Below are positions 37,590-48,084 of a DNA stretch of 64,000 nucleotides, one piece after another. The stretch's first letter is position 1. Each line of letters begins with the position of its first letter. Origin of the DNA: Carallia brachiata (lineage: Eukaryota; Streptophyta; Magnoliopsida; Malpighiales; Rhizophoraceae); contig JADCRB010000013.1 in assembly GCA_021464245.1 (NCBI GenBank), positions 4,632,466 to 4,696,465 on the forward strand, written 5' to 3'. The translations under genes and the position numbers were made by a program. The notes under the pieces are model-generated. The model did not search any database. It was not told the DNA's origin and saw nothing but the letters and a program-made list of their open reading frames with translations.

Positions 37590-37745
37590 TATAATATTTT
37601 CTAATTTTATTTTTTTTAAATAAAATTTACTCATAATCTAACACCATATAAATATATATTTTTTATATTTTTAATTTAAATAAATATTACTTATTATATA
37701 TTATAAAATTATAAATTAATTATATTCATTTAAAAAAAATCCTTT
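37590..37745. repeat. AT-rich MITE copy nested in the Pack-type element
   Basis: It shares its order of words (CTAATTTTATTTTTTTTAAA, TTACTCATAATCTAACACCA, TTATTATATATTATAAAATT, CATTTAAAAAAAATCC) with the sequence at about 50085-50245 in copy B intron 1. The two copies sit at non-equivalent places, so they are independent insertions of one family. Confidence 0.55.
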
Positions 37746-37839
37746 TATATATATATATATATATATAAAAGGAAATCCAAAACCAACAAAGGGAAACTTA
37801 AATCGACAACGGTCTTATCGTCGACAATCGTCGTCGTCA

Positions 37840-38090
37840 ATGGTCTTTGCCATCTCCAGCAGTGTGACCACAGTGATCCGGTGCTCCACATCCCCATCAC
37901 TGCCCATGGAGCAGCAGCCACGAAAGCGCGCGGTGGTGTGCGGCGGAGGGGTTATCGGGTGTGCACGGCGTACTTCTTGGCCAAGAACGGCGCCGCCGTC
38001 ATGCTTGTCCGGGCGAGTGGCCGTGAGGAGGGGACGGTGACGGCGTTGCCCGCAGGTGGTGGACTGGTGGCCAACGGTGCTGATCAGTAT
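37840..38090 (+). pseudogene. Captured fragment of a FAD-dependent oxidoreductase (DAO/TDA3-like) N-terminus
   Basis: A GC-rich island (start ATG at 37840) reads MEQQPRKRAVVCGGGVIG, and then, in the neighbouring frame, CTAYFLAKNGAAVMLV. Together these form the Rossmann FAD-binding start (GxGxxG) of a plant family of FAD-dependent oxidoreductases related to glycine oxidase and TDA3. The two parts are one base out of register near 37960. After MLV the sequence no longer follows the family as I remember it, so only about 55-60 residues are recognisable. It sits inside a TIR element in an intron of ABCB8 copy A, in the same orientation as the host gene. It is a fragment, not a working gene. Confidence 0.65.
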
Positions 38091-41000
38091 TACATTTTTT
38101 ATTTTCTTTTTTTAATAGATTTCAGGGTTTCTTTTTTATACTATTTAGATGGGTATAATTCAAGTAATTCAACCGCAAAATTTAAAGTTCGAATTCTAAA
38201 TCTTATTTACATAATTCTCTCTTCTTATTGTTGTGTTAGTAGCAAAAAAAAAAAAAAAGAAGAATATTTTTATTTTTTATCTATTTTAGTACGATTGAAT
38301 TATATAATTTTTATTTTTAATAATTTTAAAATAATGTCAGATATTGCAGTTAACCGTCGAAAGTCTTTTTGTTAAAAATTGGACTGAATTGAAATGAGTT
38401 TATTAACATTTAGGACTCAATTTGAACGATCTAAATGTATAGGACTTAATTGCAAAAATGCCAAACGTACAGGACTTTTTTTTTTTTTTTTGGGCTTATT
38501 CTCAAGTTTGTGATAGACTTTGAACTGAAGTTTCCTGCAGTTATTACCTAGCAGCATGCACAAGAAAATGTTTACATAGACTATATCTGTGTGTAAGATA
38601 ATTGCTCAAGTTAAGTTTAACCAAAAAAAAAAAAAACATAAGTCTTCAATACAATGTAGTTGTCTAAGTAATTAAGTTTTGGTATATTTAATTTTCTAAG
38701 GATAGCTGGGATGAATTTCTTCTCCTTATATCATGATTTGGCATTTCTTGATTCCATTTTCCAGTATACACTGAAGCTGTTGTATGTTGCAATTGCTGTT
38801 GGACTTTCTGCTTTAGTTGGTAAGTTCACTCTTTATCTTTAACATACTATGGACAAATTCATTTGTTCCCTTTTGTGAAATGACGTGAACCAATAATTTA
38901 GAAGGCTAAATGATCCTTGCTGAAAACTCTGTACACGTTTATGGTGACAGAAGGAGTATGTTGGACGATGACTGCCCAGAGACAGACTTCTCGGATGAGA
39001 ATGGAATATCTGAAGTCTGTCATGAGACAGGAAGTTGGTTTCTTTGACACCCAGGAAGCCGGTTCTTCTACAACATTTCAAGTCGTCTCAACCATCTCAA
39101 ACGATGCAAATTCAATACAAGTTGCAATGTGTGACAAGGTTCAGTTGTGTGTTACTTTTTTTACCCTTCGCAGCAAACATGTCAAAAACATTATTTCTGA
39201 TGAACTTTGGCTGGTAGTCACAAAGCTCACAGGACCAAAACCTTTTTAAATAAAGGACTTTTTCCTTTTTCCTTTATTCCTCGGTGAAACTTATATAGTG
39301 TACAAGACCCCGATAAAACAGATCAAAAAAAAATATATGTTGGCTGAGAAATGTGTGAAAGAAATTTTACAAGATTCCTAATAAACATTGAGCTGTGGAA
39401 TTTTAAGCCTTGGGGTGTGGCCTGATTATAATTCTAAAGAACAAGTTACTCATCAGTAGGATTGAAGAGGAAAACTGGAACACAACAAGGTGGACTTGAT
39501 TGTACCTTTTCAAGCTGACATCTTGAACTATCATTTTGTACTTTTGAGAGGTCTGCTTGGTGGAAGTTTGTTGTTCTGGTTCCAGGTCTCTACGATAATG
39601 AAAGATTTGGAAGATGTAATAAGATATCTACAAACAAAAAGGATTCCCTTGTGGTTCTGCAAAATAAGTTATCAACCTGTTAGTCCCTTGGCTATATGTC
39701 AATTGCTCAAGTGGAATAACAGATGATATGGTTCACAGAAAAAACGAAAAATTTCTTTTCTTTCCAAAAGGCTAACCTATTTTCTTCACCCCCATGCGCT
39801 ATTGTTAATAGATCTTTTTGTGGATGCAGATACCCAACTGTCTAGCCTATATGTCAACCTTCTTTTTCTGCCTCTTGATTTCCTTTATAGTATCATGGAG
39901 GCTGGCACTAGCAGCTCTTCCTTTGACATTGTTGTTCGTTGTCCCGGGGCTTGTATTTGGGAAGCTAATGTTGGATGTGATAAAGAAGATGATGGAATCC
40001 TATGCGGTTGCTGGTGGCATTGCAGAACAAGCAATTTCTTCGATAAGGACTGTCTTCTCTTACGTGGCAGAGAGCCAAACATTGGACAGGTTCAGCCATG
40101 CACTCGAAAGACACTGGAATTGGGAATCAAGCAAGGTCTTGCGAAGGGCTTGCTTATGGGGAGCATGGGAATGATTTGTGTAGGTTGGGCATTTCAAACA
40201 TGGGTTGGTACCTATTTGGTTACTGAAAAAAAGGAAAAAGGTGGCTCTGTCTTTGTAGCTGGAATCAATATCATCATGGCAGGAATGTGAGTTATTTTCT
40301 CCCACTTAACTGCTATTTTAGCTAGACTTTTCATGTATCTGATTTCTAATATCAGTACTCATAACTTACACCATTTTACAGGAGTGTTTTGGCTGCACTC
40401 CCAAATCTAACTTCCATCACAGAAGCAATAGCCGCTGCTACTCGTATTTTCGAAATAATTGACAGAACTCCAAGTATAGATTCAGAAGATAAGAAAGGAA
40501 AAGGTTTATCGTATGTTAGAGGAGAAATTGAATTTAAGGACATCTATTTTAGTTATCCGTCAAGACCAAATACACCAATCTTGCAAGGGTTGAACCTGAG
40601 AATCCCAGCAGGAAAGACTGTTGGTCTCGTGGGAGGGAGTGGCTCAGGAAAGTCCACACTCATTGCTTTAGTCCAAAGATTTTATGATCCCATTGAAGGA
40701 GATGTTCTCTTGGATGGACACAAAATAAGGGGACTTCACTTGAGATGGTTGCGTTCACAAATGGGCCTAGTTAATCAGGAGCCAGTCCTTTTTGCAACAT
40801 CTATCAAAGAGAACATATTGTTTGGAAAGGAAGGAGCTTCATTGGATGATGTGATGAATGCTGCTAAGGCTGCGAATGCCCATGACTTCATAGTTAAGCT
40901 GCCAGATGGTTATGAAACTCAAGTAAGCTAACCTTTCTCATCTTGCTTTCTTTTATTAGGCGAAGTCGAAACTGAAACATGGTTTTCTGAACTCAGAGCA

Positions 41001-43748
41001 TCTCAAAGGTTTTTTCCTTTGGAAATGGGAATGCTTTTATGCAGTTTCTATGAAAGGATTTTATGTTAGGAGTAGCTTGCTTAGTAAAACCCAATTGATA
41101 GTACATGACCCTCATCCATAAATGATTTAACATTTCCTTGGTGAACTATATAGGTTGGTCAATTTGGATTCCAATTGTCTGGTGGGCAAAAGCAGCGAAT
41201 CGCCATAGCAAGGGCCCTAATAAGGGACCCCAGATCCTACTGCTTGATGAAGCAACTAGTGCACTGGATGTGCATTCTGAAAGAATAGTGCAGGAGGCGA
41301 TTGACAAGGCATCAAAAGGGAGGACAACAATCACCATTGCTCACCGCCTCTCCACAATTAGAGGAGCGGATTTGATTGTGGTTCTTCAAGCAGGGAGAGT
41401 AATCGAGTCAGGTTCGCATGAAGAGTTGATTAGAACATCCAACGGAGAGGATAGGGAATATGTCAAAATGGTGAAGTTACAACAAGTGGATGCTCATAAT
41501 GAATCGCCTAGCAACTGCATGTCTCGTAATGATGAGAAAAACTTCCATAAGATGATTGTTGCAGCAAGCCCACACAGTGTGAGGTCAAGTGCTCGTGGCA
41601 CTCCAGTGTTAAATCCCTTTAGTCCTGTGCTCTCCTTGGGCATGGGCACACCCTATTCTTACATTATCGAAAATGGTTCTGATGATGAAAGTGTTGGAGA
41701 AGGTCTAAAACAACTCTCTCATGCAACACCTTCTCAATGGCATCTTCTAAAAATGAATTCACCCGAATGGGTTAGAGCCTTGATTGGATGCTTGGCTGCA
41801 ATAGGCTCTGGGATAGTTCCGACCATGAATGCCTACTGCGTAGGATCACTTATATCAAACTACTTTCACACTGATAAGTCTGTTGTCAAGCATAACTCGA
41901 GAACCTTGGCCCTTGTTTTCTTAGCTGTAGGTGCTCTACAGTTCTTCTCTTGTCTTATCCAACATTACAATTTTGCGATTATGGGTGAAAAGTTGACAAG
42001 AAGAGTGCGGGAGAAACTGCTCGCAAAGCTGATGACTTTTGAGTAGGGTGGTTTGATGACGATGAGAACTCAAGTGCAGCAGTTTGTGCAAGGCTAGCCA
42101 CTGATGCCAGCACTGTTCGGTCCCTCGTTGGGGACAGGATGTCATTGTTGGTTCAAGCATTTTTTGGCTCCTTGGTCGCTTATATTGTAGCACTTGTTCT
42201 GGTATGGAGGCTAGCCCTTGTGATGATTGCAGTGCAGCCGATAGTTGTTGGAAGCTTTTACGCAAGAAGCGTCGTGATGAAAAGTGTAGCTAGTAAAGCA
42301 CAAAAAGCACAAAAAGAAGGAAGCCAACTAGCTGGTGAGGCAGTCATTAATCACAGAACCATAACTGCCTTCTCTTCTCAGAAAAGAATGCTGCGGCTTT
42401 TTGAAGCCACCTTGATAGGTCTTAAAGAGGCTAGTTTCAAATACTCCTGGCTATCAGGGATAGGCTTATTTAGTTCCCAATTTTGCAATACATCTTTTAG
42501 TGCAATAACCTTTTGGTATGGTGGCAAGCTGTTGACGGAAGGATTGATAACTTCAGAACACCTTTTCCAAACATATTTGATTCTGGTTTTCACTGCTTAT
42601 GTCATTGCAGAAGCTGGAAGTATGACTAATGATTTATCTAAAGGGGGCAATGCCGTTCAATCAATACTTGCAATCCTGGACAGGAAAAGTGTGATTGATC
42701 CGAATAATACTCATGGATTGGACATGAAGAAACCAATCAAGGGCTGCATTGAGCTCCAGAACGTATTCTTTGCGTATCCATCAAGACCTGATCAGATGAT
42801 CTTTAAGGGCCTGAACCTTAAAATTGAAGCTGGACAAACAGTAGCACTAGTGGGGCCGAGTGGTTCTGGCAAATCCACCATAATTGGACTTATTGAAAGG
42901 TTTTATGACCCCTTAAAGGGATTAGTATTTATTGATGGACAGGACATAAGGAATACAATTTGAGAACTTTAAGGTCTCATATGGCATTAGTCAGCCAGGA
43001 ACCAATCCTATTTTCAGGAACCATCCGTGAAAACATTGCATATGGCAAAGAGAATGCAACAGATTCTGAAATACAGAAGGCGGCAGCTCTTGCCAATGCT
43101 CACGAATTTATCAGGTATGTGGAATATCGTAGACTCAATGTTTAATACTTCTCTTCTTAGCTCTGCTGTTTTAGTATGCCAGTAATGATCACATATGAAA
43201 GTGATTACTTACATGACCTGATGCCTCAAACCCCACTTGGATCTCAATAGGTCTAGATTAGCAAAGCCTTCTGGGATATAAAATTTTGACTGGCCAGGAA
43301 TTACTGCAAAGAAGCAAACAACAGCAAGTTATTTACTCCCTTCTGAAACATTTTCTTTTGCTTTTCTTGCAGTGGAATGAACAATGGGTATGATACAAAC
43401 TGTGGAGAAAGAGGAGCTCAGTTATCAGGAGGACAAAAGCAAAGGATAGTACTTGCTCGTGCGATCCTCAGGAATCCATCAATTCTCCTGTTGGATGAAG
43501 CTACTAGTGCGCTTGACAGTGTATCAGAGAGCTTAGTTCAAGAGACACTTGAGATGATGATGGTTAAAAGAACATCCGTAGTCATTGCTCACCGGCTATC
43601 AACAATACAAAAATCTGACTGCATTGCTGTCGTCAAGAATGGAATAATTGTAGAACAAGGTTCACACAATGAACTTATGTCATTTGGCCATGGAGGAACT
43701 TACTGTTCCCTAATAAAGCTACAGAAGGGCAGCTCTTCTAGCAGCTGA

Positions 43749-46700
43749 TAGAATGATTTTGAATAAGAATTTAGATGTATGTAAAAAGGAACATGGGTTT
43801 GCCCCAGGAATGATGAACTGTTAGCAATCTGGATTTTGTTCATCAAAATTCGGATGTTCAAGTTTTCTGTAACTATGCATTAATAGGACATTTGCTTGTT
43901 TGATTGGAGGTCAGAGGTTATTTCAGGATATTGCACCCATTTTTGAAAACAACGATGGGCAAAACTTAAATTTTTTTGTGAAAATGTTGCTCTGTGTTCT
44001 CTGTTTCTAACTTTTAGGCTACGGCAGGACATGAGAAATAAACTCAGTAGAATTTTTTCCTTTTACCTTATTGCCAGCTCTTGTCAGGCAACAATAGGTC
44101 TCCTATAATGGTTGACCAATGACTAGGTCTATGCATTTTTTTTTTTTAACAAAAGAATATACCTTCCTAAGTTCCACACAATCTTTTTCCATTAAGGACA
44201 AGTTTGCAGATTTTAGATGGCAGCATTTTTGTCTTTTGCTTGGTTTGAGTTCAGGGGCAAACACAGTTCAAACAACATGTTGAAGGAATCCCGCTCTGCT
44301 AGTTCACAAACTCTTTGTGGCACAGTCTGCAGAAATTGTAAGGCAAGAAGCGTGCATTCAAAATGAAACCAAACCAAATTGACCAAAGTAATCAACTTGT
44401 TAAGAATAATTAAAACTAGACACCCAAATTTGAAAGGCTGCTTAAAGTTCAAGAGCAATCATACTAAGACTCCTGTGCCATCATTTTGAGCACTAATTAT
44501 GTGGATTCAAAATTGACACACATAACCAACTGGCATAGCCCGGTTGGCCACTGGTGCAAGGCGTCAAGCGGTGGAGCGGTGGTCTCTAACCCCTCCATTT
44601 AATAGAGGATTCCCCCTTTTAAAGACATTAGGGTGTTTGCACCTCATATGGTATCTATAAATTCATTTTCTCTATTCTTTCTGACAACTAACTGACTAAC
44701 TACTAATTATTTCTACTTAAAAAAGAAAAAAATTGACATATACCGAACATGCAAATTCAAGTTCCATGTAAGACTTGGCCAACCCATGGGACTATAGGCT
44801 ATTAGTGCATGATAGAACAATTCCTATGAGTAGAACAAAAAATTAACCACCAAACTGCAAGATGCTGTTTTGTAGTCTTATGATTTGTACCATTTGTTGG
44901 ACATTAGTAAGGTTATGAATGGATTGGTCACATTTCATTTCGTCGCACAGAAGTGAGAAAGAGGAAATTCTTGCTTGGATATACTTTTTCACTCAATTAA
45001 TACATTAGTGATTTGGTGTGATCGTTGAAATGGAAGAATTGACAGCTGCAAGGTCTATTTCAAGCCTCTATCAGTTATGTTGGATTATTTGTCCTCTATG
45101 TATAGCATTTGTTTCACCGTAATGTTAAAAGATTCCTGAATGGTTAAAAATGTTTGGCTATGAAATTTTGGATCACTTGACGTTTCTTGCTCAATACAAT
45201 CTGTCTTTTGCATTGTTTGAGGTCAAGAAAGAGCATCATCTACCAGGAGCAATACTACGCATGGTAATACATGTTGTAAAGAAATCCAGCTTTGATTGTA
45301 CACAAAGTGGGATTACTTAGATATAGGTGTATAAAGTTGATCAAGCTGCGCTTGAACACAAAAGAGAAAATGTTAATGTCTTAATTTTTTTGTTTCTGGA
45401 TTGATAATTTTATAATAATAGTGATAACATTTACAATAAAAAAATAATATTTTTTAATTTTTATTGTAAAAATTGTTAATTTTATTACAAAAATTATCAA
45501 GAAATAATCATAACACTAAAAATCGGGACATGTATTAGTGTTTAATACAAAATTTTATCTTTACAATAGTTCCATGGCAGAAAACACTCAAGTATGATTC
45601 TTTTTTTCTGACCGCCATTTCGGACACAAACAAAATACACAGATGTTCATACGAAATATCAAAATGTAACTAACTTTCAACTTAGTGTAACCATATTGAC
45701 AAAATATGAAACAACAAAAATAAAAATCTTACCTGTTTATTTTACTTTTATATAAGTATTTTTACGGTTGTACTAAATTTATGATTCGTTGTATTTTTAC
45801 AATCTTCATATGAACGTTTTCTGTAAACATTTTGTATGAGTCTAAAACTTTTTCTTTTTTCCCCAACTTGGACTGTAATCCAAAAAGATTTACTTATAAA
45901 ACTAACATAAAAGAACATGCGAGACCAAATATTTTTCGGGTGGTGGTGGTAGAAGCATGCTAGCAACTTGAAATTTGCTTCAATGGATTTTTCGTTGGAA
46001 AAAGATGTATATAAGCATACTTACAAATATATGTTTACAATTCTTGTTTTTTTTTTTTTATTCCTAACAAAGAAAAAACGATCAACGACAGATTAGGATT
46101 ACTTTCGCCCGCATGCTGAGTAGAACATTAGCATTTGCATTACAGCCAATGAAGTTATAAGAAGGCAAAGGAACAACCAGTTGTCCCCTTTTTTTTTTGG
46201 TACAATTGAGAAAAAAAAAAAGGAAGAGATCAACTAAAAATGAAAGAAGACAGTCTCATGACTGTCACCATTAAGAAGCAATTGCAGCTCTAAGGTGGAT
46301 GGTCTAATAAAACCTTCCCATCAACAGGACATATATCTATTTTAATAAGAAAATCTGCACAGAATTTCCCTCGTGCAATACATGAAGCATCTGAACTTGG
46401 GAAGCCGGCACCCAGAGATGTTGAATATTTGCCAAAAGACAGAAAGAAGATGAGAATCAATAATGTGTTTCGAAATCAGAGCAAGTACCTCTAACAAATC
46501 GGTCTCCAGAATAATCAGACGATGGCCTAAATCCCAAGCAAACTACAACTAGGTGACTGTCAAGCGAAAGAAAAGGTCATGTTTACATTATATGATAACG
46601 ACTTCGGTGTTTGACGGGCGAGCAATATTTACAAGTCCTTTTCTAAAGAGAATTGACTAAAAATCTAGAGAAGATTTTAATTATGCAAATCTTCCACGTG

Positions 46701-48010
46701 TTATTGACACATTCAATACGTTCTTGGTATGTCACACGCTCCCACCAAAAAAAAAAAAAGAAAAAAAATTATTTGGTATTGGTAAATTTTAAGAGTCATT
46801 AACATAAATTAATCAACTAGAATTTTTTTTTTTTTTCTTTAAAATAAGTAATAAAACTTGTTAAACTCGTTGATGACGATTACTATAAAGACTGAGAAAA
46901 TTACCTCAGTCCCGCCATGGAACCCACCAAAGACTCTCAGTAAAATCATCATGACATCATTCAAAATAAAACAATATTTTTTTAAAATAACATCTTTTTT
47001 TTAAAAAAAAAAAATCTCTAGATATGCATGAGTAATAGTCGAATGTGCAAATTATCTAATATGATATGCATGAAATCTATAAGAAAAACAAAAAACAAAA
47101 AAAAGATATGGAGGAATAAAAGTGCAACAAACTATTATTTCATAATTTTCACACTTTTTACCGGTCCTCATGCGGCATAGTGCCAAAAAATAATAAGACG
47201 CTTAAAAAAACAATGTATAAATGACAGAGAGAGAGAGTTGATCAGTAGAGGGAACTGTCAATGATTATCTGCCTCCTCTAAATTTCAATGTTTTCGTTTG
47301 GCAGGGAGGAAAAAAGCAACGGGCGGCATCTTCAAGTTATCACGCAACTTAATTTTTTAGTAACAATAAAATTATTACGTATTTCATCTAATGATATTGA
47401 TCAATTTATCTTTTTTTGTTTAAATTTCAATCATTTAACAGTTTATAACATTTTATTACTATTATGTTGTCACAAAACTATTACTATAGAGTATTTTCCA
47501 TCAGAGAAACGCACACCAGAACTGTAATTTCTCTTTTCGATCATACCCTTCAGCATTAGGACAAATAAAACTACCAATTATTAAGCATAAGCCATATGAT
47601 ATGTGGCAATAATTTAGCAACAAAGCTTTTGAATCACCAGTTGTTGTTAGAGTGGAAGAAATTTAGTTCTTTTAAATAAAGTTTCAGTATTCGATCTTTA
47701 TGGATGAAAAAACAAAAAAAGGCATTAGGAGAACTTCTCTCACAAGAATCCAACAAAAGTTTAAACTGGATTAATCGGAATCTAATGTAGTTTTCGGATA
47801 TAGAAATTTGACAAAAAAAAAAAAAAACATTACTTTTGAACGCTTAGTGCCTTGTAAAGATATAAAAATCCTGAGCCGGCAAATTTTTAAGTTCATTTCA
47901 ACTTCCTGCATTGGCAATTGCACGAATGTTGTTTGCGAAAAAGACATTGCAAGAGACGGAGGCCTGCAGGCAATATCATTTAGTTGTGTCCAATAGTAAT
48001 TTCAAAAGCA
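43749..48010 (+). other. ABCB copy A 3' flank and duplicated upstream region of copy B
   Basis: The 3' UTR of copy A is probably 43749-44050. From about 44100 onward blocks from 33900-36000 return in order (for example 44153, 44769, 46600-46730, 47890-48050), which marks the start of duplicate unit B. A SINE-like stretch with GGCATAGCCCGGTTGGCCAC is near 44533-44660. An AT-rich palindromic stretch is near 45400-45500. No separate gene is supported. Confidence 0.6.
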
Positions 48011-48021
48011 TGTATAAAAAA
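48011..48021 (+). promoter_or_regulatory. Probable TATA box of ABCB8 copy B
   Basis: TGTATAAAAAA lies 64-74 bp upstream of the ATG at 48085. An in-frame ATG at 48061 (MFIVGAKT) is a possible longer start; in copy A the same stretch is interrupted by TAG, so MGG is preferred. Confidence 0.5.
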
Positions 48022-48084
48022 GAACCAAATCCAAGTTCAATTTCCTCTTAAGTTTCCTTGATGTTCATAGTAGGAGCAAAGACA

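Larger units (their letters stand above)
36661..38503 (+). mobile_element. Pack-type TIR element carrying a captured gene fragment, ABCB8 copy A intron 1
   Basis: The left terminus (36661-36740) reads ATAAG, then AGTCCTATACATTTGATAGT, then ATCGTTTCAATTGAGTCCTA. The right terminus (38410-38503) is its inverse: TAGGACTCAATTTGAACGAT, then CCAAACGTACAGGACTTTTT, ending CTTATTCTC. The TIRs are about 80 bp at moderate identity. The core of about 1.6 kb is mostly AT-rich, has a (TA)n tract near 37748-37766 and a GC-rich coding fragment at 37820-38090. The flanks (ATTTGTGGTG and GTTTGTGATAG) give only a plausible, imperfect target duplication. Copy B lacks the element at the matching place (about 48440). 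A non-autonomous Mutator-like element is the best guess. Confidence 0.65.
36027..43748 (+). pseudogene. ABCB8: ABCB8-type ABC transporter (MDR/PGP), tandem copy A, four apparent 1-bp deletions
   Basis: Family role: full-size ABCB exporters (TMD-NBD-TMD-NBD) in the plasma membrane; ABCB8 substrates are not known. Exons: 36027-36209, 38765-38819, 38951-39138, 39830-40286, 40382-40922, 41154-43114, 43373-43748. Exon 1 gives [20 protein letters not shown]. Exon 5 has NBD1 Walker [10 protein letters not shown]. Exon 6 has [25 protein letters not shown] and AHRLSTI, then TMD2 and NBD2 Walker [10 protein letters not shown]. Exon 7 has [27 protein letters not shown] and the end SSSSS. Against copy B the frame loses one base near 40108 (TMD1), 41234 (between signature and Walker B of NBD1), 42042 (TMD2, giving TTTGAGTAG) and 42953 (NBD2). 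Exon 4 is 457 bp against 458 in copy B. With the bases restored, total length is 1254 residues. As written it cannot encode a full transporter. Confidence 0.88.

Noticed and set aside
38917..39249. 110-codon frame as an independent gene
   Set aside because: It is exon 3 of ABCB8 copy A read on into the intron; the donor is at 39139.
44533..44660. Possible tRNA gene near GGCATAGCCCGGTTGGCCAC
   Set aside because: No cloverleaf could be drawn and the box B is poor; a SINE-like or other repeat is more likely.
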